This document shows positions 36,243 through 46,117 of a stretch of DNA of 64,000 bases, piece by piece (position 1 is the stretch's first letter; the number at the start of each line of letters is the position of its first letter). The notes under the pieces were generated by a model that had not been told where the DNA came from, did not search any database, and saw only the letters and a program-made list of their open reading frames with translations. The position numbers and the translations under genes were made by a program. The stretch is from Ktedonobacter robiniae (GTDB lineage: Bacteria; Chloroflexota; Ktedonobacteria; Ktedonobacterales; Ktedonobacteraceae), in assembly GCF_016587375.1 (NCBI RefSeq), contig NZ_BNJG01000003.1:1054001-1118000 (forward strand), read 5' to 3'.

Positions 36243-36923
36243 TCAGCTCGGTCCAATTGGAAGCAGATCGGATAGGAGTTCACACCTAGCTTGCCAATTG
36301 GGTAGTGGAATCACACGCAAGCCATGGGTACTCAGGTCATCGGGAAGTACATCTATTCCAAATGCAACCAAAGTCATTTGCTGCTGAAGGCCCAATACAG
36401 CCTTGTTATCAGGGTATCGAATCAAAAGTCGCTCGTACGCGGTTAAAACATCCTTCCATCTGTCGTCAAAAAAGACAATAGGAAGATTTCGAGCGTGTTT
36501 CCTAATGAGCAAAATTTTTTGTTGAAATGAAAAGGGAAAATACACCTCGCCAACAAAACCGTGTCTATTGAGCCATGCTCGTGTCACCGCCTCCATCTGC
36601 TGGGACAGGGCCTCCTGGCGGCTCTTGCGAATCGTATAGTACGTTACCTGAAATTGAGAGAGCATACCTTGCGCATAGGGGATAGGTATGCAGTCCTCTA
36701 ACACTTGGAGACTTTGTTGTGACTCTTCATAAAACTGGATCAACAAGTCAGGGTTTGCTTTTTTCCAGGTACGAAACTTCTCCCCCCGAAACAGATCAGC
36801 ATAAGTGCGCATCCCCTCTAATTCCTCTGGCGTCCATAGGCCCAGTTTCCCTTGCCAAAATACTTTGTAGGCCTCGACACGGTCAGCGATAGTTCCATCG
36901 ACATCGCTGGCAACATACCACAT
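36243..36923 (-). CDS. HAD-superfamily hydrolase
   Basis: 226 residues; GGAGGATGT precedes the ATG. Motif I VASDVDGTIADR, motif II TIRKSR, and motif IV PIVFFDDRWKDVL give a HAD phosphatase core with a helical cap (about 25-90). The neighbouring frameshifted gene is a paralogue (shared LNRHGF/LARHGFP and tail), so this is a tandem duplicate pair. Substrate unknown. Confidence 0.8.
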   Translation of the reverse strand: MWYVASDVDGTIADRVEAYKVFWQGKLGLWTPEELEGMRTYADLFRGEKFRTWKKANPDLLIQFYEESQQSLQVLEDCIPIPYAQGMLSQFQVTYYTIRKSRQEALSQQMEAVTRAWLNRHGFVGEVYFPFSFQQKILLIRKHARNLPIVFFDDRWKDVLTAYERLLIRYPDNKAVLGLQQQMTLVAFGIDVLPDDLSTHGLRVIPLPNWQARCELLSDLLPIGPS

Positions 36924-37196
36924 ACATCCTCCTGGTCGCTACGACTACAATATACTCACAAAAAACACACTTTTTATTCTCGGATAGTATCATAGGCAAT
37001 AAAATAACGCAAAGCTTTTTTACCTTTTATCTAATACACTTTCCTTTAAAACATTATAAAGTAGATGAAGTTTTATTCTGCAATCTCCAATAGTAATAAG
37101 ACCGCAACATCATATCTCAGGTATGACCTGGGTCATCATACCTAGCGCACAAGCATAGATATAGACATAAATAAGTGCAACAGACCCATCAAAGCG

Positions 37197-37667
37197 TCAA
37201 GCTAGCTCGTTCAAGCTCAAATGAATAGCATAAGCTGGCAATGCTTTTACAGCCTCCTGTAAGAAGCTGGGAACCAGGGGAAGAGCAGGAAGGGAATCAA
37301 GAGGTGTCCAGTAATACGTACTTTTGCCCTGTGTCCAGGAAACATCAAGAGGAAAAGGTTGATCAATTTGGAAGCCTTCGCAAAGAAAGTAACCACAAAT
37401 CTCATGATATCGCCCCAGAGGCGTAGGGAAAAAATTCTCTACTGTCCACAGCAAACGCGTTCTCGGAAGCGTTACCTCAAATTCTTCACGCAATTCGCGT
37501 TGCAGTGCTTGCTCCATAGATTCCATCAACTGAACGCGACCACCAGGAAGAAAGCAAAAATTAAAACCTTCGACGTGCTGAACAAGGAGATGGTCCTGAG
37601 AAAGAATCACAGCCGCAACTCGAAAATTAAACCAATTCTGGCCTTCATGGAAGACAATATCTGTCAT
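37197..37667 (-). CDS. NUDIX hydrolase
   Basis: 156 residues; AAGGAG precedes the ATG. The Nudix box is complete: GGRVQLMESMEQALQRELRE, then EFEV. The domain starts at FRVAAVILSQDHLLVQHVEG. Nudix enzymes hydrolyse nucleoside diphosphates linked to another group; the substrate here is unknown. The 273 bases upstream of 36923 are AT-rich and hold no gene. Confidence 0.85.
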   Translation of the reverse strand: MTDIVFHEGQNWFNFRVAAVILSQDHLLVQHVEGFNFCFLPGGRVQLMESMEQALQRELREEFEVTLPRTRLLWTVENFFPTPLGRYHEICGYFLCEGFQIDQPFPLDVSWTQGKSTYYWTPLDSLPALPLVPSFLQEAVKALPAYAIHLSLNELA

Positions 37668-37740
37668 TTATGGCTCCTTGTCTCCTGGTATTCTGTGGAG
37701 ACATCACAACTGGAGGTTTCTATAGCACTTCTATTCAGGG

Positions 37741-38037
37741 TCATTCCTCAGCTGCTGAAGATGTGAAATGCCAATGTTTATAGGAATGAGCCCAACCCCA
37801 AGCAGACAGCCCATGAGCCTGTACATACAAAGTAAGGTCATGTTCACACACAATACGTTGGCGTTCCTTCTGCGAATATTTATATCCACTCAGAACGTAG
37901 CGTGTCTCTCTAGTTTCAAGGATTGTGATATTGTGTATTGTTCCAGTCGCTGACTTTGCGGCAGTGAGAATCGGAGCAAGCTCCCAAGCTCGACAAATCT
38001 CTGAGAGCGAGTGCATCTCTTTTTCTTCTGAGGTCAA
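37741..38037 (-). pseudogene. Truncated aminoglycoside-phosphotransferase-like gene
   Basis: 98 residues. The first about 72 match the N-lobe of the intact phosphotransferase at 59682-60692: SLSEICRAWELAP, SATGTIHNITIL and ERQRIVCEHDLTLYVQAHGL. The rest diverges and stops, so the catalytic C-lobe is missing. A remnant of a duplicated or partly deleted gene. Confidence 0.65.
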
Positions 38038-38053
38038 ATGATACCACCTTTAT

Positions 38054-39175
38054 CTATTGTGATAGGGATGCGAGCGTAAGGTATCGCTCTTGTAATTCTG
38101 TTGCCCACTCCTCGGTCTCTGAAAGAGGCATACGATTACATTCGTAACCTAACATATCCCGATAAAGTGTCATCGCCTCATCAGTAAAGACGACGGTTCC
38201 GTCTTCCTCGATGCCTTCAATGCCATCCAGGCGCAGTCCGGACTGGTTGATCAGGAGCGCTTTGTGCATATGTATCTGGCGAGGTAAGGCAATATCAATG
38301 CCCTGGGCATGGACAGCAACAGGATATCCTCCTGGTAGCCCACATGGACCAGGAGCATGCAATATCTCATGCGTATCTTTTACCATGCCATTAAACACTG
38401 CCATCGCTGATGCTGCCGTCATTAACAGCCCAGTATCCCCACCTGTACGCCGAAATGTCGTTAGCAATGCCTTAAACACTTGATCCACATCGACCTGAGG
38501 GGTGATGTCCTCTCCATTCCCCAAAAGAGTGATGTGGAAAGGCAGGCCCTTGATGCTAGCGCGAGACATTCTATAACTTACGGCACGAGCCATAATCAGA
38601 CGCACATCCACTTGCTCAAGGGGCTGATTCACATATGAAGCTAGAGCCAGTTTTATGGCGGGAACATTGTTGGCAAGATCGCCAACGCCAGTTGTCGGAG
38701 CGAGTCCAACCTTCTGCAAAATAGGGTGAATCACATCGGGGTAAATGGCATTGAGCACAAGTGGCTTTGTCTCGCTGAGTTTTACCGCTTGCATCAGTTT
38801 ATAGACCAGGGAGAGATGGAGCGGGAGGCGAGGACCCATCGGCGCACGCGCCAGTTGTGCGGCAAGTGATTGTGGCAGGTGTTGTGCGCCTCCTAAGCGT
38901 TGCCGCGTCGCGGCACAGACCACAATGGTTGGCTGGAACTGAGCTATCGTTTCCGCCACTTGCTCAATATTGTTGAGATCAAGAAACCTACATCCTACCT
39001 CTGGCGTATATCCTAATTGAAGCGCGCTCAAGAGAGAGAGGTTCACGCGTGGTTGAAGACGATCAGGCTGTCTTCCACCAACGAGGAACTGATGTTTTCC
39101 TGGGATACGCAGGAACAGATCCAGCATCAGGGACCCAAGATTCCCTAGTCCTACAAAAAGTATGCGATGGTTCAC
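38054..39175 (-). CDS. Saccharopine-dehydrogenase-like NAD(P)-binding protein
   Basis: 373 residues. The N-terminus is a Rossmann fold (ILFVGLGNLGSLMLDLFLRI, then VGGRQPDRL) followed by TIVVCAAT. The later sequence (PGPCGLPGGYPVAV, GIDIALPRQ) fits saccharopine-dehydrogenase-related proteins, which reduce or oxidise imino/keto acids. Its ATG overlaps the BTAD regulator's TGA (ATGA), so the two are coupled and the enzyme is a likely target of that regulator's own promoter. Exact reaction unknown. Confidence 0.6.
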   Translation of the reverse strand: MNHRILFVGLGNLGSLMLDLFLRIPGKHQFLVGGRQPDRLQPRVNLSLLSALQLGYTPEVGCRFLDLNNIEQVAETIAQFQPTIVVCAATRQRLGGAQHLPQSLAAQLARAPMGPRLPLHLSLVYKLMQAVKLSETKPLVLNAIYPDVIHPILQKVGLAPTTGVGDLANNVPAIKLALASYVNQPLEQVDVRLIMARAVSYRMSRASIKGLPFHITLLGNGEDITPQVDVDQVFKALLTTFRRTGGDTGLLMTAASAMAVFNGMVKDTHEILHAPGPCGLPGGYPVAVHAQGIDIALPRQIHMHKALLINQSGLRLDGIEGIEEDGTVVFTDEAMTLYRDMLGYECNRMPLSETEEWATELQERYLTLASLSQ

Positions 39176-41220
39176 TCTGTCTCCTGAAGAAATGGATATT
39201 GCTCACCGATGTGTCTCAGCGACTTTTCATACTGCCAGGCCACTGGCACATCACGTTGAAAAATGGTAATGACTTCGTCTCGTCGTTTCTGGCTCTTGAG
39301 CGCAATTGCACCCGCCAGACCCTCTTTTAAACAGTGGACATAAGAGTCCAGATTCTTCGCGCCGATGGCTGCTCTGCCTTTGTGATTGAGAATCTCAAGC
39401 TGGTTCCGCTTTGGAACGTCATTTGGAGAAACAGCCGTGTGATAACCGTCAAAGGCTTGTAGTGCAAGCTTCGGTTCCTCTAAGTCGAGGTACGCGATAC
39501 CCTGGTAGTATGCTAGCATATAGATGCCATGATCTGCCGAGAGGAAGTGCGGATCATCGTGTGGATTCTGAGGGAAGCAGGAATAGCCCATATCGATATA
39601 CCTTTCCATTTCCTGTTTCCGTCCCTTGTGGGCAAAGGCAGCAGCGGCACCAGCATAAATGCGAGAGCGGATAAGTGGGGCTGCTTCTTGACAGAAGCCC
39701 AGCGCTTCAAGATAGGTTTGAAATGATTGCTCTGCTTGTTGATTGTATTTGTACGCCACAGCCAAGCCGTTGAGAGCTGCACAGATGATGCTCACATCGC
39801 CCGAAAACTTTGCATAGGTCGTTGCGTGACGACAAAGGGGAATCATGGCAGACACGTTGAGCTGATGGGCCTGAAGAATACTGCGAAGCACAAGCCCTTG
39901 AGCAGCAAGTCTGGCTGCTTCCTTATTTTTGGACGCTTTCAGAATCACCTCTGGTAAAAAACTGGAGAGCATGTACTCGGCCAAACCCCACTCACCAGCG
40001 TTACATAGCCCCCATCCATTTTCAATCAACTGCTGAAAATAGTGACCTTCCTCTTCTGTCAGAGACGGAGCGTTTTGTTGCCCTAGATGCTCCCACCAAT
40101 CCAACGGAATGGTATTAGCACCTATGAGAGCAAGGAATCCTCCAAGAAGCTGGCGACGTGATGCGTCCATATACTGGAATGAACCTCCCTGGTGTATGGC
40201 TTCTGCAAACAGTTGCTGCACGTGTTCCTGTGATTGTTCCGGTCTATGTGACAGTGTTAATGAGAGCTGTGAGCGTGACGCGTCTGGCAATGATTGAGAA
40301 GGAACTCTTTCATATCCTGACTCCTTTTCAATCTCTTCTCTCACGCTCATCTGTCCCTGCTCTTTTAGAAACGTGATGCGTACCGTCTTCTTTGGAATAT
40401 CTGCCATAAAGAGGTCAATGTGTTGCGCTGTTTTCTTGCCCTGGGCAAGCAATGAGCGCCTGGTTCGCTCATACAGTTGGAAGGCTTCATCGGGACATCC
40501 TCGCTGAACCAGGAGAACCAGGAGACGAAACAGAGCATCTTGATCAGTTGGAAAACGGACAAGATGTGCTTCTAAAATCTCTTCGGCGGAGGCTGATTGC
40601 CCTAAACGTAGGTGTGTGTCAGAGAGGTTTCTTACCATGCGGCAGCGTCCTAGCCACAACGCCTGGCGTCGCTTTTTGATCCACTGATATGTTGCCCATT
40701 GCTGTAACCGATCCTCAGCGAGCAGTTCCCCTCGTAAGAGATTTCTGGCTTGCTGCCAATACACTACTGCCTTCTGGGGATCTGGTGTATGCTCAGCGGA
40801 TGAGACAAATAGTTCAAACGCGTCAATATCAGCCCATATATGGGACTGATCAGCAAGTTTTAAACGGTCTCGCTGTGAGGTATCAAGCAATCTCTCACCA
40901 GTAACCGTCGTAAGCACCTTTGCTAGTATCTTTGATGCTGAACGTAAAGACTCGCGTGCTCTATCTTCCGGACTCTCCGGCCAGAGTAGGCCAGCAAGCT
41001 GTGCTTTTGGAGCTTGTCGCCCAGGAGCGCAGAGGAGCAACTTGAACAACGAGCGTGCCGAGGTGCGGCTATTCCACGCGAGTGGTGCGATAGATGGAGT
41101 CAACCATTCCACCTCAAAAGAACCGAAGAGAAACACATGCACTATAGGATCATGTATTTCTGCTGTCTCATCCCTATCCTGCGCGCCAGTTGAAGCATGG
41201 AAGGTTATCTCTTCACGCAT
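39172..41220 (-). CDS. BTAD/SARP-like transcriptional regulator
   Basis: 682 residues; GAGGAGAGG precedes the ATG. Winged helix at about 27-105 (VHVFLFGSFEVEWLTPS, LFKLLLCAPGRQAPK), then a BTAD region (ADIDAFELFV to LVQRGCPDEAFQLYERTR). The C-terminal half has TPR-like repeats (ACAALNGLAVAYKYNQQAEQ). It is closely related to the regulator at 18672-20711, including LLDTSQRDRLKLADQS. No NB-ARC ATPase is present, unlike large SARPs. It probably controls its own operon and perhaps the divergent radical SAM gene. Confidence 0.85.
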   Translation of the reverse strand: MREEITFHASTGAQDRDETAEIHDPIVHVFLFGSFEVEWLTPSIAPLAWNSRTSARSLFKLLLCAPGRQAPKAQLAGLLWPESPEDRARESLRSASKILAKVLTTVTGERLLDTSQRDRLKLADQSHIWADIDAFELFVSSAEHTPDPQKAVVYWQQARNLLRGELLAEDRLQQWATYQWIKKRRQALWLGRCRMVRNLSDTHLRLGQSASAEEILEAHLVRFPTDQDALFRLLVLLVQRGCPDEAFQLYERTRRSLLAQGKKTAQHIDLFMADIPKKTVRITFLKEQGQMSVREEIEKESGYERVPSQSLPDASRSQLSLTLSHRPEQSQEHVQQLFAEAIHQGGSFQYMDASRRQLLGGFLALIGANTIPLDWWEHLGQQNAPSLTEEEGHYFQQLIENGWGLCNAGEWGLAEYMLSSFLPEVILKASKNKEAARLAAQGLVLRSILQAHQLNVSAMIPLCRHATTYAKFSGDVSIICAALNGLAVAYKYNQQAEQSFQTYLEALGFCQEAAPLIRSRIYAGAAAAFAHKGRKQEMERYIDMGYSCFPQNPHDDPHFLSADHGIYMLAYYQGIAYLDLEEPKLALQAFDGYHTAVSPNDVPKRNQLEILNHKGRAAIGAKNLDSYVHCLKEGLAGAIALKSQKRRDEVITIFQRDVPVAWQYEKSLRHIGEQYPFLQETE

Positions 41221-41281
41221 CTTGCCTCTCCTCTGTCTTGTCTATAAGTGGGCGTTCTTATCATCAATCCATTTAAAAAGC

Positions 41282-41331
41282 ATTATAACATGGTTTGCAC
41301 TACCTTAACGGAGCAAATTTGCGCTACCTTA
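41282..41331 (-). promoter_or_regulatory. Promoter of BTAD operon with duplicated 14-bp element
   Basis: TATAAT on the minus strand (41282-41287). TTTGCACTACCTTA (41294-41307) and TTTGCGCTACCTTA (41318-41331) are direct copies 24 bp apart with one mismatch, close to the expected -35 region. Confidence 0.5.
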
Positions 41332-41337
41332 CTGCCC

Positions 41338-41408
41338 GTCCCATTGCTGTCCCACTTCTGTCCCAAATATGGCGTTTTCCCCTGCTATGCTGTCCCAATT
41401 TTGTCCTT
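41338..41408 (-). promoter_or_regulatory. Five 11-bp-spaced TGGGAC-type repeats in two groups
   Basis: GTCCCA on the plus strand at 41338, 41349, 41360 and 41392, and GTCCTT at 41403. Periods are 11, 11, 32 and 11 bp. The two-group form with a 32-bp gap matches the 18492 array. Located between the divergent BTAD and radical SAM genes. Confidence 0.75.
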
Positions 41409-41539
41409 CTCGGTTTGTTATGCTCATAAACACGAGTAAAACAAGCAGAAACAATCTCAGATAGCGCAAAACATATTTCCATCGTTGGGTTCCTATGTTG
41501 TTGCCTTGCTATCAAGAGGTGAGAAAGGATACAAGAGGA

Positions 41540-42955
41540 ATGAATTTGTATAATCCACTGCAACATCGGCTTGGTGTGAAATCTCCTCAAGCTGAGGAGT
41601 TTCCCCCCGTCTTGCAACGTGTAGGAAATCAAGACATTGATGTTCATGCTCCATTTGTAACGACTGAGCGAGTGACCTACCAGGCCAATGAGGTGTGTAA
41701 CCTTGCCTGCCCTGGCTGTTACATCGGGCAATGGCTAGAAAAGGATGGTCGCGTCTACGTTCAAAACGCACGAAAAGTCGTTCCCTTCGAGCGTGTCGTC
41801 GAACATCTGGAAGCTCTAGGAAGTGGATTGAAGGACCTCTTCTTATTGGGGGCAGAAGCAACCATGACCCCAGATCTTTCACGGAAGATTCTTTATCATG
41901 CATATGAGAAAGGTCTCTCGTTGATGAGTATCACCAATGGTGCTGCTCGCCCTGAAATCCTGGATCGAACGTTCCTTCTCGCTCTGAAAGAGCAGGCATT
42001 AGAGAAATTAATTATCAGCATCGACTCAATGGACGCTGCTCTCCATGACCGACTCCGAGGGAAGCAAGGGGCGTTACAAAGGACATTGGAGAGCCTGGAT
42101 AAATATATTCAGAGTGGCTTTCCCATCAAAGTTCAAATGACTGTCTGGCCACAGAATTATGCAAGTATTCTGTCCAGCGTACAGAAACTCTACGAGGAGC
42201 ATGGTGTGCGCCGATTCGCGTTTCACTGTGGTTCTTTAGAAGGTGTTCCTCCAGATCGAGACCTTTTTCATCTCCATCCCATTGCCTGGCGTGCGCTTGT
42301 TGAAATGCTCTACGCCTTTCGCGAAGTCTATAGTAAGGAGCAGGAAGCAATTACAGAATTTAATATCCCACTCATTGCTTTTACTGAGGAAGAAATGCGT
42401 CGCTTCGTCATTGGCGATGAGGAATTAGCTGATCAGTATTTCGCTCATGTGAATGCCATCGAACAAGGAAATCACAAGCCAATGCCGTTTATTGGTTGTC
42501 CTGCTGCTGGTAAAGCAAACGGCTACCCAAATCAAGTTTACCTGTTTGCCAATGATGGTCCAAATGGTGAAGGCGAGCTGTCCACCTGTATCGTTTTGAG
42601 CAATGCTCGGCCAGGCATGCATTATGCGCGTTACGTCCCGCAAACCCGAGCTTTTCAAGTGAACACTGATCCAGCCACATCACAAATGCAGGCGATCAAG
42701 GAATCTCCCTACTTTTGCCCAGCACTTGAAGGGGCAACTGGAGCAGGATCTGATAGGATACTCACAGAAAAGGGACCACTTTACTTTGCCTGCCGGTATT
42801 TAAGCACCAATCAAATCCCTTTTCTCTCGGGACAATTTACTCCCCAAGATTACTTTCGCTATGTGCGACTCTATCAAACACACATGCTCTCAATGATCCA
42901 CAAGCGTCATGGAAGACAAGAAATAGATGGGGCCAACAAAGCCTTGTCTTCTTAA
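41540..42955 (+). CDS. Radical SAM enzyme with C-terminal Cys-rich region
   Basis: 471 residues from ATG 41540 (GAAAGGA upstream); an ATG at 41495 is possible. The [4Fe-4S] motif C-x3-C-x2-C is CNLACPGC in VTYQANEVCNLACPGCYIG. SIDSMDAALHDRLRG is typical of the radical SAM barrel. Later Cys residues (FIGCPAAG, STCIVL, YFCPAL, YFACRYL) suggest extra clusters as in SPASM enzymes, which often modify peptides. It is divergent from the BTAD regulator and followed after 14 bases by a dehydrogenase. Substrate unknown. Confidence 0.8.
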   Translation: MNLYNPLQHRLGVKSPQAEEFPPVLQRVGNQDIDVHAPFVTTERVTYQANEVCNLACPGCYIGQWLEKDGRVYVQNARKVVPFERVVEHLEALGSGLKDLFLLGAEATMTPDLSRKILYHAYEKGLSLMSITNGAARPEILDRTFLLALKEQALEKLIISIDSMDAALHDRLRGKQGALQRTLESLDKYIQSGFPIKVQMTVWPQNYASILSSVQKLYEEHGVRRFAFHCGSLEGVPPDRDLFHLHPIAWRALVEMLYAFREVYSKEQEAITEFNIPLIAFTEEEMRRFVIGDEELADQYFAHVNAIEQGNHKPMPFIGCPAAGKANGYPNQVYLFANDGPNGEGELSTCIVLSNARPGMHYARYVPQTRAFQVNTDPATSQMQAIKESPYFCPALEGATGAGSDRILTEKGPLYFACRYLSTNQIPFLSGQFTPQDYFRYVRLYQTHMLSMIHKRHGRQEIDGANKALSS

Positions 42956-42969
42956 AGAGAGGGTCATTC

Positions 42970-43953
42970 ATGAACATCTTGATTACCGGAAACCTTTTTT
43001 CCTCACGACACCATGATATGGTGAGACAACTTGGATATACTCTTCAATTGCCGGTTGACCCAGAGCTTTCCGAAAATACATTGCTTGAAGCTGTTGCTGA
43101 TTGTGATGGATACATTGTTGCTGGCCATGAGCGAGTGACGGAGCGCGTTCTCAATGCGGCTGTGCGCTTGCGGGGCATCTCGTTTGTCGGCACTGGCTAT
43201 CAACAGGCCATTGACATCGACGCAGCAACGAGACAAAACATTCCTGTAACCACTACTGCTGGTGCCAACGCGCGAGCGGTCGCCGAATTTACAGTGGGAT
43301 TGCTTCTCAGTCTTGCCAAGCGATTCTCAACGTTGTGCCAATCTGTACATGACGGAAGTTGGAGGAGTCAGGAAAGCCTTCAGATGCAAGGAAAAACACT
43401 GGGAATCGTTGGCATGGGTATGATTGGTACCCAGGTGGCAATGATGGCAAAGAATGGATTCGGTATGCATATTCTCTATACCAGCCGTACGCGCAAATTG
43501 TTCCTAGAGAAGGAGAGTGGCATACAGTATGCTTCATTCGATGAAATACTCAGACAGTCCGATGTGCTGAGTCTTCATTTGCCCTCTACTTCAGGAACAC
43601 GACATCTCCTTGGGGCAACTGAGTTGCAGCAGATGAAACCCGGTGCCATCATTTTGAATACGGCTCGCCCCTGGCATATTGACCCATTCGCATTGTACGA
43701 CGCAATACAACAGCAACACATTGCAGCTATTGCGATGGATGGATACTACCAGGAACCACCCAATCTGAAGCAGGACCCATATCGCCTCCTGATGTGTCCA
43801 AATGTGATGATTACCCCTCATTCGGCCTATAGAACACATGAAGCAGTGGAACAGATGATAAGACAGAGTATTGAGAATATTCATTACCTTCTCTGTGGAG
43901 GGCAGATAGCTCCTCATTTTTTAGCAAACTCATACGTTCTGGCACGAAGATAA
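42970..43953 (+). CDS. D-isomer-specific 2-hydroxyacid dehydrogenase
   Basis: 327 residues; GAGAGGG precedes the ATG. Family signatures: GANARAVAEFTVGLLLSLAK, the NAD-binding GKTLGIVGMGMIGTQVA, LHLPSTSGTRHLLGATELQQ and ILNTARP; the catalytic His is in the ITPHSAYRTHEA stretch. It reduces 2-keto acids to D-hydroxy acids or the reverse. Likely an operon with the radical SAM gene. Confidence 0.85.
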   Translation: MNILITGNLFSSRHHDMVRQLGYTLQLPVDPELSENTLLEAVADCDGYIVAGHERVTERVLNAAVRLRGISFVGTGYQQAIDIDAATRQNIPVTTTAGANARAVAEFTVGLLLSLAKRFSTLCQSVHDGSWRSQESLQMQGKTLGIVGMGMIGTQVAMMAKNGFGMHILYTSRTRKLFLEKESGIQYASFDEILRQSDVLSLHLPSTSGTRHLLGATELQQMKPGAIILNTARPWHIDPFALYDAIQQQHIAAIAMDGYYQEPPNLKQDPYRLLMCPNVMITPHSAYRTHEAVEQMIRQSIENIHYLLCGGQIAPHFLANSYVLARR

Positions 43954-43971
43954 TTGTCAGGAGCTCAGGTG

Positions 43972-45879
43972 TTATAATGTTTCATGATGTTCTTCTTTTT
44001 CTCCCTGCTGTTGCACTTGTATTACTCCTTTGATAGTGCAAAGATCATGAAGAAGAGGTGTTAGAAAAGACAGACCTTGCTTGGGCGTCGAGGGTTGTAC
44101 AACTACCGTGAGCAGTGCTTGCCCATGCGTTGTCTCCGAATTGAGTGAGAGAATATTGAGTCGGGTCCTCGTCAAGAGATCTGCAACGTCTCGCAGGAGA
44201 CCTGCACGGTCATTTGCGTGAATGCACAATGTGATACTTTTGGCGCCTGTTATAGCCTGTTCAGACTTGGCTTCCTTTGAACATTTCTGGTCGTCAATGG
44301 GCGTTTCTAGTTTCAGAGCATGTCGAATCTTGTTGCGGGCCGCCGCTGTATGCGCAAAGGAGAGCCATTCATGGTTGGGAGTCACATCTGGCTGGGAGAG
44401 AATATCAACAATATCCCCTTCTTTGAGCTCATAGTCCAGGGGAGCCAGGCGCGTCACAAGAAGGCCTTCCTGATTTCGTGTGGTGATGCGTGCTCCAGCA
44501 CAATGATCGCCGATATCACTTCCCAAGCGATATGCCAAATCGAGCGGCGTGGCTCCGCGTGGTAAATCAATCACATTTCCTGCTGGGGTAAACACAAATA
44601 CCTGCTTTTGAAACAGGTCATCTTGAAAGGCAGCGAGAAACTCGCCTGTGCTTTGAGGCAAGGCACGCTGCCACTGTCGTAACTGCTCCATCCAGTTGGT
44701 CATTTCACGATAAGATATCCACCAGCTCGCATAAGCACCTTGCTGAAGGCCAACCTTATGATACCGTTCACGCAGATACCAATAACTGGCTAATCCATAG
44801 TGCGCCAGGCGCAGCATGTCTCTCGTGTAAATATGGATCTCGACCAAGCTATTATGCGGGCCAAAGACCGTGGTATGCAGGGCCTGATAGCCATTGAGTT
44901 TGGGCGTGGCAATAAAGTCTTTGATGCCTCCATCTTTGGGGCGCCAGCAGGCGTGTAGCTGTCCCAATGCCAAGTAGCACTGGTCATCTGTTTCGACGAT
45001 GATGTCAAGCGAGATGAGATCATGGATCTGGTGGAGCCAGTGCTCTGAACCATGTTGAAGAAGATGGGCAACTTTGCGTCGGATGCTAGCAAGATGTTTT
45101 TGCTGAGCCTGTATGGTGACAGCTATTCCAGTTTGAGAGAGACTGCTTTCTAAAAATTGTCCAATTTCATTCAAGCTGAGGAGTCGCCTTGGGACTTCTG
45201 CCGCCACCTCCTGTGCAAGTGTTGCATAGACTTCAGGCTCCAGGTACAGCAACGCCAGATCTTCTAGCTCAGCCAGAGCGAGCGACATCCCCAGGCGTCG
45301 AGCCAGAGGAATGTAAATTTCCCTCGTCTCACGAGCAGTCTTCTGTTGATGGGCGACAGACATCGCATCCAATGTCCGCATATTATGGAGTCGATCAGCA
45401 ACTTTCAGCGCGATGACCCGAGGCTCTTGAGCCATCGCTGCAAACAGCTTGCGCACCGTTTCGGCATGCGCACGCTTCTTGTCAAATGATGGTCCCTGCG
45501 AGAGAACAGCAAACTTAGTGACCCCATCGACAATCGTAGCAACCGCCGGACCAAAGCGTGTCTGAAGCTCGTCCAGTGTCAGATTCGTGTCTTCAACCAC
45601 GTCATGTAGCAAGGCCGCAATAATCCCGTCAGCGTCGATGCGCATTTCTGCCAGCAAGAGTGCCACCTGCACAGGATGAAGGATGTAAGGTTCGCCTGAT
45701 TTGCGTAACGCTCCTTGATGAGCCTGATATGCCAGCGTATATGCATCCTGAATACGATCAAGATGTCGCTGCGTATGAATGTACTGATGTACTTCTTCCA
45801 TGAGAGTTGCAATATCAGAAGATGAACTTTTTAATGCCTGCATATATCGCGGGCGCAACATCTCTGGCGTCAAGAGCAT
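43972..45879 (-). CDS. rel: Rel/SpoT-type (p)ppGpp hydrolase-synthetase
   Basis: 635 residues. HD hydrolase domain with YILHPVQVALLLAEM, ALLHDVVEDT (about 92-98) and RLHNMRTL; synthetase-like domain about 265-370 (KDFIATPKLNGYQALHTTVF); TGS about 427-485 (VFVFTPAGNVIDLPRGATPL); ACT about 560-628. The HD residues are intact. The synthetase is degenerate: the usual A-x-R after the DL pair is SLDI, and EIQIRT reads EIHIYT. So hydrolysis is expected; synthesis is doubtful. It converges with the dehydrogenase. It is about 100 residues shorter than most long Rel proteins. Confidence 0.85.
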   Translation of the reverse strand: MLLTPEMLRPRYMQALKSSSSDIATLMEEVHQYIHTQRHLDRIQDAYTLAYQAHQGALRKSGEPYILHPVQVALLLAEMRIDADGIIAALLHDVVEDTNLTLDELQTRFGPAVATIVDGVTKFAVLSQGPSFDKKRAHAETVRKLFAAMAQEPRVIALKVADRLHNMRTLDAMSVAHQQKTARETREIYIPLARRLGMSLALAELEDLALLYLEPEVYATLAQEVAAEVPRRLLSLNEIGQFLESSLSQTGIAVTIQAQQKHLASIRRKVAHLLQHGSEHWLHQIHDLISLDIIVETDDQCYLALGQLHACWRPKDGGIKDFIATPKLNGYQALHTTVFGPHNSLVEIHIYTRDMLRLAHYGLASYWYLRERYHKVGLQQGAYASWWISYREMTNWMEQLRQWQRALPQSTGEFLAAFQDDLFQKQVFVFTPAGNVIDLPRGATPLDLAYRLGSDIGDHCAGARITTRNQEGLLVTRLAPLDYELKEGDIVDILSQPDVTPNHEWLSFAHTAAARNKIRHALKLETPIDDQKCSKEAKSEQAITGAKSITLCIHANDRAGLLRDVADLLTRTRLNILSLNSETTHGQALLTVVVQPSTPKQGLSFLTPLLHDLCTIKGVIQVQQQGEKEEHHETL

Positions 45880-46117
45880 GGCTTTTTCTTCGCTGTTTCT
45901 TTCTGATTCTTGTCTTTAACAAAGAAGTGTTAATAAAGTAATTCTACATGAAAAGTCACAAGAATACATGGTCAACAGTAACAATAGCCTATAGTTGATA
46001 CAGGCCACAAATCATTACTTTGCTGTTTTCTTAGCCTTGTTGTAGAAATACATCCTTACGCATATTCATATGGTATGGTATCTTTTCCTATACATACAGA
46101 GACGAGGAGCATGAAAA

